DNA of 11,089 nt, taken from positions 1-11,089 of the forward strand of contig SHZG01000069.1 of assembly GCA_009692395.1 (NCBI GenBank). The letters are read 5' to 3'. A model generated the notes under the pieces. That model saw only the letters and a program-made list of their open reading frames with translations. It made no database searches and was not told where the DNA came from. Positions 1-6,581 of this stretch are shown piece after piece; position 1 is the stretch's first letter; each line of letters opens with the position of its first letter. Origin of the DNA: Methylococcales bacterium. GTDB taxonomy: Bacteria; Pseudomonadota; Gammaproteobacteria; Methylococcales; Methylomonadaceae. Both the position numbers and the translations under genes were made by a program.

Positions 1-109
1 TTATACTTGCCACTCCAACACCAAAACGCACTGCCGCTTCCGCTTGTGTTAGCCCTTCTTGTTCTTTAATCGTCAATACTTTTTGGCGGAAATCGGCTGA
101 ATATGTCAT
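1..109 (-). CDS. IS630-like transposase, N-terminal fragment (runs off the window)
   Basis: The minus strand opens with ATG at 109-107 and reads MTYSADFRQKVLTIKEQEG, then LTQAEAAVRFGVGVASI, to the window edge (36 codons). This is the N-terminal helix-turn-helix of IS630/Tc1-mariner-type transposases: the Y-S-x-D-F-R-x-K-V opening and the A-x-R-F-G-V recognition helix are characteristic. The catalytic DDE domain lies outside the window, so intactness cannot be judged. The gene points left and its upstream side holds the element terminus. No strong ribosome binding site is visible before the ATG. The family call rests on motif recognition only. Confidence 0.8.
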   Translation of the reverse strand, partial: MTYSADFRQKVLTIKEQEGLTQAEAAVRFGVGVASI

Positions 110-147
110 CTAATTTAAAATAATCAAATTATACTGCTTTGGCTATA
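1..147 (-). mobile_element. IS630-family insertion sequence, transposase-start end
   Basis: The element holds the transposase start plus about 38 bp of terminus. IS630 elements target TA, and a TA pair lies at 144-147 in the sequence GGCTATAG. The outer boundary is therefore placed at about 145-147 by inference. Support comes from a second copy of this terminus at 10381-10409, identical at 25 of 29 positions when 121-149 is reverse-complemented. The other end is outside the window, so the target duplication cannot be confirmed. Confidence 0.6.
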
Positions 148-183
148 GCGTGTTCTGCCATTGATAATTCGTACTTTACGATG

Positions 184-482
184 CTAATATTGCAATCCAC
201 TTTTGACAAGCTGATTACGCTCTAGAGTCGTTAGTTCCTTATTACTTGCACCAAAGGAAGCAAAAATTTTATCCCATTTCCATGAGCTGCCATCATATTC
301 ACGTTGCCAGCATTCCAGCCTGAATTTTTGGTGATATTAGTAACATCATCTTTTAATGCAGTCTGTAGCGTTTTATATTCATCGTCATTCATGCCATAAC
401 GATAGAGAGGTTGCCCTCTGTCTCGTAGTGATTGTCTGTCTTGATGGGCTAAGTAGTAATTGAGCCAGTCTTTAGGGTGCAT
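184..482 (-). pseudogene. Small unrecognised protein gene broken by a -1 frameshift
   Basis: From ATG at 482-480 the frame reads MHPKDWLNYYLAHQDRQSLR onward, then loses sense after ...DDVTNITK and stops at 231. The next frame continues with protein-like sequence (KFRLECWQREYDGSSWKWDK, then IFASFGASNKELTTLERNQL, then VKSGLQY) to a TAG at 186-184. One extra base in the T run at 325-329 (A run on the coding strand) would join them into a 99-residue acidic/aromatic protein. I do not recognise the family. No membrane segment or signal peptide is visible. The gene lies beside an IS630 end, so decay after insertion is plausible. A sequencing error in the homopolymer is the main alternative. Confidence 0.65.
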
Positions 483-505
483 GGTTACGCCTATATTCGA
501 CAGCT

Positions 506-543
506 AAAAAAAACCTATCAGGTCTTAAAAACCTGATAGGTTT
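506..543 (-). terminator. Rho-independent terminator of the peroxidase gene
   Basis: A perfect 13-bp stem, 511-523 against 531-543, encloses the 7-base loop CTTAAAA. It is followed on the minus strand by eight T (A run at 506-513). It starts 21 bases after the peroxidase stop codon. The arms begin and end AAACCT/AGGTTT, a design shared with the palindrome at 5173-5205. Confidence 0.85.
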
Positions 544-563
544 AAGTTGTTAGTTAAATTAGA

Positions 564-1574
564 TTAATTAACAGTGTTGCCTAAAGTAGGCGGCAAGGTA
601 GGCATTGTTTGTTTAGGGAATTGACCTGTTAAGCCTTCTAAGAACGCCTCAATATCAGCAACTTCTTCTTTTGATAAATCCTTGTCCAACTGCAATTTAC
701 CCATGATTTTAATGGCTTCTTCTAAGGTTTTAACCGAACCATTGTGGAAATAAGGTGCGGTCAAGGCGATATTGCGTAACGTTGGTACTTTCCATAAACC
801 TTCATCGGCTTCGTTTTTCGTCACTTCTGCTAAACCTTTATCTTTTTTGAAGTGGTATTGTGCAGAGAAATAGGCGTTTTCATGGATAGGGAATGTTTGG
901 AATGCACCTGCACCATTAAAGGCAGCGCCACTGTGACAAGATGTACAGCCTAATTCAGCAACTTTATTCATACCACGCACTTGTTGTTCAGTCAGTGCAG
1001 TTTTATCACCTGACACATATTGATCGTAAGGGCTGTTAGGGGTAATCAAGGTTCTTTCATAAGCGGCAATCGCTTTAGTTGCATTTTCTTTAGACACTGA
1101 ATTATCACCAAACGCTGTCGCGAAGGCTTGGTTATAGCCTTTAATGGTTTTTAAGCGAGCAACGACTGCATCCCAGTCTTTCATGCCCATTTCAATTGGA
1201 TTAGTCACAGGGCCTGCGGCTTGTGCTTCTAAGCTAGGCGCACGTCCATCCCAAAACTGTACGGCATTAAATGCTGAATTCCATACAGTGGGCGCACTAC
1301 GTCCACCTGTTTGACCATTAACGCCCATTGAGTTAGCTCTATTATCTTCACCGCCTAGCATGGTGTTATGGCAAGACGAACAAGACACTGTACCTGTAGA
1401 AGACAAGCGAGGATCGTGATAAAGCATTTTACCCAGCTCAACTTTTTCTTCAGTGGTGGGATTATCAGCAGGCGCAGGCGCAGTGGTTGGCAACACATCC
1501 CATGCTGAAGCCGATGTCATTAATACATAAGGTGCAACAATTAATACGGTTGCCAGTAAACGAAGTTTAAACAT
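564..1574 (-). CDS. Exported di-haem cytochrome c peroxidase (CCP/MauG family)
   Basis: The 336-residue protein would reduce hydrogen peroxide to water in the periplasm using electrons from small cytochromes or other donors. A signal peptide spans residues 1-24, with likely cleavage at SASA|WDV. Haem site 1 is CSSCH at 65-69 (peroxidatic, low potential). Haem site 2 is CTSCH at 210-214 (electron transfer). Family landmarks are the W-D-G-R-A-P-S-L-E-x-Q stretch at 108-118, APYFHNGS at 273-280 and the IMGKLQL segment at 290-296, whose Met291 is the likely distal ligand of haem 2. Length is normal for the family. The start is ATG at 1574, preceded by GGAG nine bases upstream; a TTG in frame at 1586 lies within that ribosome binding site region and is rejected. 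The gene is monocistronic, with its own promoter region and terminator. Confidence 0.93.
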   Translation of the reverse strand: MFKLRLLATVLIVAPYVLMTSASAWDVLPTTAPAPADNPTTEEKVELGKMLYHDPRLSSTGTVSCSSCHNTMLGGEDNRANSMGVNGQTGGRSAPTVWNSAFNAVQFWDGRAPSLEAQAAGPVTNPIEMGMKDWDAVVARLKTIKGYNQAFATAFGDNSVSKENATKAIAAYERTLITPNSPYDQYVSGDKTALTEQQVRGMNKVAELGCTSCHSGAAFNGAGAFQTFPIHENAYFSAQYHFKKDKGLAEVTKNEADEGLWKVPTLRNIALTAPYFHNGSVKTLEEAIKIMGKLQLDKDLSKEEVADIEAFLEGLTGQFPKQTMPTLPPTLGNTVN

Positions 1575-1617
1575 ACCATTCTCCAAAATATTATTAGTTA
1601 TATTTCAATCCAGTTTT

Positions 1618-1705
1618 AATCCACCCCTGACCTCATTTCAGGGTGAAACCTGCCGATGGATACCAGTCGGTGGATTATTCCTCCAATAAACGGGGAGGTT
1701 TCCAC
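1618..1705 (-). promoter_or_regulatory. Structured 5' leader of the peroxidase gene, possible riboswitch-like element
   Basis: Between the predicted start of transcription and the start codon lies dense complementarity (plus-strand coordinates). AATCCACC 1618-1625 pairs with GGTGGATT 1669-1676. CCTGA 1626-1630 pairs with TCAGG 1638-1642. CCGATGG 1653-1659 pairs with CCAgTCGG 1663-1670, with one bulge. CCTCC 1680-1684 pairs with GGAGG 1694-1698. A competing long-range pairing joins GTGAAACCT 1643-1651 to AGGTTTCCAC 1696-1705, with one bulge. The foldings exclude one another in part, as expected of a switch. The structure ends about 33 bases before the ribosome binding site. I could not match it to a known riboswitch class, and no leader peptide is evident. 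Confidence 0.4.
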
Positions 1706-1710
1706 GTCGC

Positions 1711-1754
1711 ATTATACAAGATAAATACTAATAACCATTGATTACATCAAATGG
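1711..1754 (-). promoter_or_regulatory. Peroxidase promoter with FNR/CRP-like palindrome
   Basis: On the minus strand a perfect TATAAT lies at 1716-1711, with no recognisable -35 box 17 bases upstream. In its place is an imperfect palindrome at 1735-1754 (CCATTGATTACATCAAATGG on the plus strand) with half-sites TTGAT and ATCAA. With transcription starting near 1704, the palindrome centre falls at about -40, the usual place for a class II FNR/CRP-type activator. Peroxidases of this family are known FNR/Anr targets. The half-sites are 3 bases apart, whereas FNR prefers 4, so the regulator is uncertain. Confidence 0.55.
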
Positions 1755-1860
1755 TGATTTCCTCAATTAGCTTTCTTTATTTTGAATTCACCGATGCTTA
1801 AAAAACAATTCTTATCCCAACTTAGATTCATTTAAACAATGGGTAAAGCCCTGTTGACTG

Positions 1861-1869
1861 TGGCATAAT
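1861..1869 (+). promoter_or_regulatory. Extended -10 promoter for yajC-secDF
   Basis: TGGCATAAT at 1861-1869 matches an extended -10 (TGn plus CATAAT); no good -35 lies at the standard distance. It would start transcription near 1876. That is downstream of the ATG at 1868 and upstream of the ATG at 1913, which supports the later start for yajC. Confidence 0.45.
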
Positions 1870-1912
1870 GGCAAAATTTTTTCATTACACTATAAAAATA
1901 CCGAGGATAAGT

Positions 1913-2257
1913 ATGAGTTTCTTTATTTCTGACGCTGTTGCTGCTGCCACCCCTGCTGCCCCTGGAATGGAAGGTATGTTGTTTCCATTGGGCGTACTTG
2001 CTTTCTTTTACTTTTTATTTTTGCGTCCGCAATCTAAACGCGCCAAAGAGAAAAAAGAAATGATTTCTGCGATAGCTAAAGGCGTAGAAGTCGTTACTGT
2101 CGGCGGTATTTTAGGCAAAGTGATTGATATGGATGATAATTTCGTCAAACTTGAAATTTGTGATAACACCTTTATTCAAGTACAACGTCAAAGCATCGAA
2201 ACCATGATGCCTAAAGGGACTTACAAAGCGATTACTAAAAAAATCGTTAAAGTTTAA
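1913..2257 (+). CDS. yajC: YajC, accessory subunit of the Sec translocon
   Basis: YajC is a small inner-membrane protein that associates with SecDF and SecYEG. The 114-residue product has one membrane helix at about 21-37, followed by FLRPQSKRAKEKK at 36-48, the family hallmark. A compact cytoplasmic domain follows, with the VVTVGGILGKV segment at 60-70. ATG 1913 is chosen because GAGG at 1903-1906 sits six bases upstream and the protein then begins like its homologues. The in-frame ATG at 1868 would add 15 atypical residues and lies before the predicted transcription start. It is the first gene of the yajC-secD-secF operon; tgt, often found before yajC in gammaproteobacteria, is absent here. 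Confidence 0.95.
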   Translation: MSFFISDAVAAATPAAPGMEGMLFPLGVLAFFYFLFLRPQSKRAKEKKEMISAIAKGVEVVTVGGILGKVIDMDDNFVKLEICDNTFIQVQRQSIETMMPKGTYKAITKKIVKV

Positions 2258-2261
2258 TGTG

Positions 2262-2299
2262 ATCACGCCTTGTTGCTGCACAGTCGGCTAAGGCGTGAT
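2262..2299 (+). promoter_or_regulatory. Intercistronic hairpin between yajC and secD
   Basis: A perfect 10-bp stem joins ATCACGCCTT at 2262-2271 to AAGGCGTGAT at 2290-2299, around an 18-base loop that can itself form a short GCTG/CGGC helix. It begins 4 bases after the yajC stop codon and ends 9 bases before the secD ribosome binding site (GGAAG at 2309-2313). No long T run follows, so it looks more like a partial terminator, a processing site or a 3'-end stabiliser than a full stop. Confidence 0.55.
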
Positions 2300-2319
2300 T
2301 TAATTCTTGGAAGAACATA

Positions 2320-4170
2320 ATGCAAAATCATTTCCCACTTTGGAAAAATATCGGCATCCTGCTTATTTTTCTGGTCTCCGTTATTTATGCCTTGCCGAAT
2401 TTATACGGTGATGATCCTTCGGTACAAGTCTCGTCAGCGGTTGCAGCCGCTAAATTAACACCAGAGCAAGTCAATACCATTGAAACCGCTGTTAAAGCTA
2501 CGGGTGTAGTGACTAAAGCCTTTGAATTTACTGACAGTCAAGTGTTAGCACGGTTTACTAATACCGACGAACAAATGAAAGTTGCCGATTCGTTAAGAGA
2601 GAACCTTGGTGATAATTACACCGTGGCGTTAAATCTTGCCCCAACTACGCCCAGCTGGTTACGCGCTTTAGGTGCTGATTCCATGTATCTTGGTTTAGAT
2701 TTGCGTGGTGGTGTTCATTTCTTATTAGAAGTTGACATGGATACAGCGGTTAAACAAGCCGAAGATCGCTATGTTGACGATGTCCGCACCGCATTAAGAG
2801 CAGAAAAAGTCCATTATCAATCGGTGGCTAAAGATAACGGTTACATTAAAGTCAGCATGAAAACCGCTGATGAAAAAGCCGACGTTATCAAAGTATTGAA
2901 AAAAGATTTTCGGGTTTTGGATATTACTGAGCCACCTGCGAGTGAACAAATCTGGTTAAAATTATCGGAAATGGAAGTCAGAGAAATTAAAAAATCTGCC
3001 GTCGCACAAAACATGACCACACTGCGTAATCGAGTCAATGAATTAGGGGTTGCTGAACCTGTCATTCAACAACAAGGCGAAAACCGCATTGTGATTCAAT
3101 TACCCGGTGTACAAGATACGACACGCGCTAAAGAAATTTTAGGCACAACCGCGACATTAGAATATCGTTTAGTCGATACTGAGCATGACGTACAACAAGC
3201 GGTTGCAGGTCACGTTCCTGTGGGCAATCGCTTATATTATGAAAAAAATGGTGCGCCAATTCTGTTAGATAAACGCATTATTGTCACAGGCGATCAAATT
3301 GTCGATGCCGCGTCTAATGTCGATGACAATGGCAGACCAGCGGTTAGCATTACGCTTAATGGCGTGGGTGCAACCAAAATGGGTAATTTAACGAAAGTCA
3401 GCGTCGGCAAGCCAATGGCTGTGGTATTCATTGAATATAAAAATGAAACCCGCGTGGTCAATGGCGAAAAAGTTCGTCACAAAGAAAAAGTTGAAAAAGT
3501 TATCAACGTGGCAACCATTCAAGGCGTATTCAGCAAACGCTTTCAAACGACAGGCTTAGATAGCCCACAAGAAGCTCGTAATTTATCATTATTATTAAAA
3601 GCAGGCGCGTTAGCTGCCCCTGTTGATATGGTCGAAGAACGCACCGTCGGGCCCAGTTTAGGTCAAGATAATATTGATAAAGGCGTGTTGTCGTTCGTGG
3701 TTGGTTTCGCGCTGGTCGTGTTATTTATGGCAGTGTATTACCGTTTGTTTGGCATCGTTGCTAATGCTGCATTAGCATTTAACGTCGTTATCGTAGTGGC
3801 TATTTTATCCATGCTACAAGCAACGCTGACCTTACCTGGTATCGCGGGGATTATTCTAACAGTCGGTATGTCGGTGGATGCTAACGTATTAATTTTTGAA
3901 CGTATTAAAGAAGAAATCACAAATGGTAACACCGCGCAATCAGCTATCTTCGCGGGTTATGACAAAGCCTTTGCTACTATTCTTGACTCGCATTTCACTA
4001 ACTTTGTCGTAGCCGTGGTGTTATTCGCTTTCGGTACGGGTTCGATAAAAGGCTTTGCAGTGACGTTAATCATCGGTATTTTGTCATCTATGTTCACCGC
4101 TATTACTGGGACACGGATGATTATTAACTGGGTTTATGGTAATCACCGAGTTGATAAGTTGTCGATTTAA
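2320..4170 (+). CDS. secD: SecD, protein-export membrane subunit
   Basis: SecD forms the proton-motive-force-driven SecDF complex that pulls exported proteins through SecYEG on the periplasmic side. The 616-residue length matches E. coli SecD (615). There is a first membrane helix at about 9-26. The conserved LGLDLRGGVHFLLEVDM stretch is at 124-140 and a large periplasmic region spans 30-450. Helices 2-6 lie at about 455-605. GMSVDANVLIFERIKEE at 516-532 is the signature of helix 4, with Asp520 the likely proton-relay residue. GGAAG at 2309-2313 supports the ATG. secF follows after 38 bases on the same strand. No frameshift or missing motif is seen. Confidence 0.97.
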   Translation: MQNHFPLWKNIGILLIFLVSVIYALPNLYGDDPSVQVSSAVAAAKLTPEQVNTIETAVKATGVVTKAFEFTDSQVLARFTNTDEQMKVADSLRENLGDNYTVALNLAPTTPSWLRALGADSMYLGLDLRGGVHFLLEVDMDTAVKQAEDRYVDDVRTALRAEKVHYQSVAKDNGYIKVSMKTADEKADVIKVLKKDFRVLDITEPPASEQIWLKLSEMEVREIKKSAVAQNMTTLRNRVNELGVAEPVIQQQGENRIVIQLPGVQDTTRAKEILGTTATLEYRLVDTEHDVQQAVAGHVPVGNRLYYEKNGAPILLDKRIIVTGDQIVDAASNVDDNGRPAVSITLNGVGATKMGNLTKVSVGKPMAVVFIEYKNETRVVNGEKVRHKEKVEKVINVATIQGVFSKRFQTTGLDSPQEARNLSLLLKAGALAAPVDMVEERTVGPSLGQDNIDKGVLSFVVGFALVVLFMAVYYRLFGIVANAALAFNVVIVVAILSMLQATLTLPGIAGIILTVGMSVDANVLIFERIKEEITNGNTAQSAIFAGYDKAFATILDSHFTNFVVAVVLFAFGTGSIKGFAVTLIIGILSSMFTAITGTRMIINWVYGNHRVDKLSI

Positions 4171-4208
4171 CAACCTATATCTACTAAATTAACGACAAGA
4201 ATATAAAC

Positions 4209-5135
4209 ATGAAAACAACCAACATAAATTTTATCGGCAATCGTAATATTGCCCTGATATTTTCCAGTATCTTAATGATTATCTCGATAGCCTCGCTGGC
4301 AACACGCGGTCTGGATATGGGGATTGACTTTACGGGCGGCACGTTAATCGAAGTCGGTTATCAACAAGCCGCTGATTTAACCGTATTGCGTAAAACCCTC
4401 GATGAATCAGGCTTTGATGATGCCACGGTACAGAATTTCGGTACCACTAAAGATGTATTGATCCGCTTAAAACCGCATGAAGATATGAAGAATGTGGACA
4501 TCAGCGCGAAAGTCCTTGATGCAATTAATAAAACCACCAAAGAACCCGCCAGCGTGCGCCGTATTGAATTTGTCGGCCCACAAGTTGGTGACGATTTAGC
4601 GGAAGATGGCTTCTTAGCGTTGCTGTATTCCACTATCGGTATTTTGATTTATATCGCATGGCGTTTTGAATGGAAATTTTCGGTGGGTGCAATTATCGCG
4701 ACTTTCCATGACGTGATTGTCACCTTAGGCGTGTTCTCGGTATTTGGTTTGGAGTTTGATTTAACCGTATTAGCGGCAATTCTCGCGCTGATTGGTTATT
4801 CGCTCAACGATACCATTGTGGTGTATGACCGTATTCGCGAAAACTTTCGGGATTTAAGAAAAACATCCACCGAAGAAATCATGAATATTTCTGTGAATGT
4901 AACACTCAGCCGCACCATCATGACATCGCTCACAGTGGTATTAGTGTTAGTGTCATTATTCTTCCTAGGTGGCGAAGTGATTCATAACTTTGCTACCGCC
5001 ATGTTGTTTGGCGTGGTATTCGGTACTTATTCGTCCATTTTTATCGCCAGTCCAGCGGCGTTGATTTTGGGCATTAGCCCAGCTGATTTAATGATACCTG
5101 TGAAAGAAGGCTCAGACTTAGATTTACTGCCCTGA
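4209..5135 (+). CDS. secF: SecF, protein-export membrane subunit
   Basis: SecF is the partner of SecD in the SecDF export motor. The 308-residue protein has a first helix at about 13-32, then LDMGIDFTGGTLIEV at 35-49. A small periplasmic domain ends near 130, and five further helices span about 135-290. The helix 4 signature GYSLNDTIVVYDRIRENFR at 196-214 carries Asp201, equivalent to the proton-relay aspartate of the family. Length is close to E. coli SecF (323). The ribosome binding site is weak (AAGAA at 4197-4201), which suits translation coupled to secD. It is the last gene of the operon, ending at the hairpin at 5173-5205. Confidence 0.97.
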   Translation: MKTTNINFIGNRNIALIFSSILMIISIASLATRGLDMGIDFTGGTLIEVGYQQAADLTVLRKTLDESGFDDATVQNFGTTKDVLIRLKPHEDMKNVDISAKVLDAINKTTKEPASVRRIEFVGPQVGDDLAEDGFLALLYSTIGILIYIAWRFEWKFSVGAIIATFHDVIVTLGVFSVFGLEFDLTVLAAILALIGYSLNDTIVVYDRIRENFRDLRKTSTEEIMNISVNVTLSRTIMTSLTVVLVLVSLFFLGGEVIHNFATAMLFGVVFGTYSSIFIASPAALILGISPADLMIPVKEGSDLDLLP

Positions 5136-5137
5136 TA

Positions 5138-5154
5138 AATTGTTTGCAACAATT
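5138..5154. repeat. Short hairpin after secF
   Basis: AATTGTT at 5138-5144 and AACAATT at 5148-5154 form a 7-bp AT-rich stem with the loop TGC, starting 3 bases past the secF stop codon. It is too weak to terminate alone and may protect the 3' end together with the larger hairpin 19 bases on. Confidence 0.35.
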
Positions 5155-5172
5155 GGCAGGTAGAAGTCGCTC

Positions 5173-5205
5173 AAACCTGCGAGGTTTTTAAAACCTCGCA
5201 GGTTT
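5173..5205. terminator. Bidirectional terminator between secF and ampG (perfect palindrome)
   Basis: The arms 5173-5188 (AAACCTGCGAGGTTTT) and 5190-5205 are perfect inverted copies around one T. The folded hairpin has a CCTGCGAGG core flanked by A and T runs, usable in both directions between the convergent secF and ampG. Each arm also starts with AAACCT and ends with AGGTTT, so it is self-complementary at its ends. This type of palindrome is widespread between genes in repeat-rich bacteria and may be a dispersed repeat reused as a terminator. Confidence 0.8.
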
Positions 5206-5237
5206 ATTTAGTCATTAGAATAAACTTAATTCGATTT

Positions 5238-6512
5238 TTAATCACCACGCCACGGCGCAACTTTAAACAACAGCAACATCCCAGGTAACGTCAAAGCAAA
5301 ACACAGCCAATAAAAATTTGCCCAACCTATTGCGGGAATGTGTAATAACGGCACATTGAACAGACTAAGATCCCCACCCTCAACAAAATACCCAGCCAGT
5401 GCGTTGGCAACTGAACGGGGTGTGGCGGCAAGACTGGTGAATAGAGCGAATTGCGTTGCGGCGAATGTGGGGTTGGTGGTGGTGGCTACGAATGCTACGA
5501 ATGCCGCTGTACCGAGTCCCATACCAAAACTTTCGGTGGCAATGACAAACGCTAGACTGCCTAAGCTATGCTCTACAGTAGTCAGCCACGCAAAACCTAA
5601 AATAACCACCGCTTGCAACACGCCAAACACCCACAAGGCGCGATTAATACCGATGTATACCATCCACACGCCGCCCAATACGCCGCCTGCAATACTCGCC
5701 CATAGCCCTACATTTTTAGCGATAATACCAATTTCAGTTTTACTAAAACCTAGGTCTAAATAAAACGGCGTGAGTAACGCGCTCGCCATCGTGTCACCTA
5801 ATTTGTAGAAAAAGATGAACGCGAGAATAGTTAAGGCATTTTTTAATCCTTTGCTGTGAAAAAAATCATGAAACGGTTCGACGATGGCGGAGCGTAAGGT
5901 TTTTGGGGCGTTAGCTGAATACGAGGGTTCTTGTACTGATAAGGTCAATAAAATCCCTGGTAACATGAATAACGCAGTGAACGCATAAACCACTGACCAC
6001 GAAAAATGATCAGCAAGAATTAATGATAACGATCCAGGGATTAAGCTGGATAATTTATATGCATTAACATGAATCACACTACCTAAGCCTTGTTCGGTTT
6101 CGTGTAATATCTCGCGTCTAAAAGCATCAATCGCCACATCTTGCGTGGCTGATAAAAATGCAACCCCTACTGCTAACACCACGATAATAGTTAAATCGTC
6201 TTTAGGCGAAAAGTAACCAAACGTGGGCAATAATGCCAATAAACCCAGTTGTGTCAATAACATCCAAGTACGTCGCCGTCCTAAACTGAGCGCGTATCTA
6301 TCACACAGCGGCGACCATAAAAACTTCCATGTATAAGGCAATTGAATCAGCGTGAATAAGCTGATGGTTTTTAAATCCACCCCTGCATCTCGAAACCACG
6401 CAGCAAATAAATTTATCAGAATGTATAACGGCAGTCCCGAAGAAAATCCTGTTAGGATACATAACAGTAAACGGCGGTTAGCAAATAGCTCAAGTAGGGG
6501 GCTGTTTTTCAT
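5238..6512 (-). CDS. ampG: AmpG-type muropeptide permease (MFS)
   Basis: AmpG imports GlcNAc-anhydroMurNAc-peptides released during wall growth, feeding murein recycling and, where present, AmpR/AmpC signalling. The 424-residue protein has about 12 membrane helices. The AmpG/MFS signature at 59-83 includes PYTWKFLWSPLCDRY then GRRRTW; ATQDVAIDAFRRE at 122-134 matches the conserved second motif. It is shorter than E. coli AmpG (491), which has two more helices; the shorter form is common. The start is uncertain: ATG at 6512 and an in-frame TTG at 6524 both lack a clear ribosome binding site, and ATG is preferred. The gene is convergent with secF and shares its terminator. Confidence 0.9.
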   Translation of the reverse strand: MKNSPLLELFANRRLLLCILTGFSSGLPLYILINLFAAWFRDAGVDLKTISLFTLIQLPYTWKFLWSPLCDRYALSLGRRRTWMLLTQLGLLALLPTFGYFSPKDDLTIIVVLAVGVAFLSATQDVAIDAFRREILHETEQGLGSVIHVNAYKLSSLIPGSLSLILADHFSWSVVYAFTALFMLPGILLTLSVQEPSYSANAPKTLRSAIVEPFHDFFHSKGLKNALTILAFIFFYKLGDTMASALLTPFYLDLGFSKTEIGIIAKNVGLWASIAGGVLGGVWMVYIGINRALWVFGVLQAVVILGFAWLTTVEHSLGSLAFVIATESFGMGLGTAAFVAFVATTTNPTFAATQFALFTSLAATPRSVANALAGYFVEGGDLSLFNVPLLHIPAIGWANFYWLCFALTLPGMLLLFKVAPWRGD

Positions 6513-6535
6513 TAATGATTTCAAGTGAATAGATA

Positions 6536-6551
6536 TGAGGCACGAACCTCA
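6536..6551. repeat. Small stem-loop related to the repeat at 6582
   Basis: TGAGG at 6536-6540 and CCTCA at 6547-6551 pair around CACGAA. Read on the minus strand (TTGAGGTTCGTGCCTCA) it resembles the start of the plus-strand repeat at 6578 (TTGGGGTTCGCTTACTCA). The two look like inverted members of one stem-loop family. The match is short. Confidence 0.3.
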
Positions 6552-6581
6552 ATAATGGTATTTAGCAGGTGGTTTGTTGGG

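Noticed and set aside
1618..1676. Integron attC site or hammerhead ribozyme in the peroxidase leader
   Set aside because: No GTTRRRY/RYYYAAC boxes for attC. CTGA and GAAA occur, but not as the CTGANGA core with the three-stem geometry a hammerhead requires.
1868..1912. N-terminal extension of YajC from ATG 1868
   Set aside because: The later ATG has a good ribosome binding site and the family's usual N-terminus, and the earlier ATG overlaps the predicted -10 box.
5338..5763. Plus-strand ORF of 141 codons opposite ampG
   Set aside because: It mirrors AmpG codons, has no recognisable domain and no ribosome binding site; ampG motifs are clear on the minus strand.
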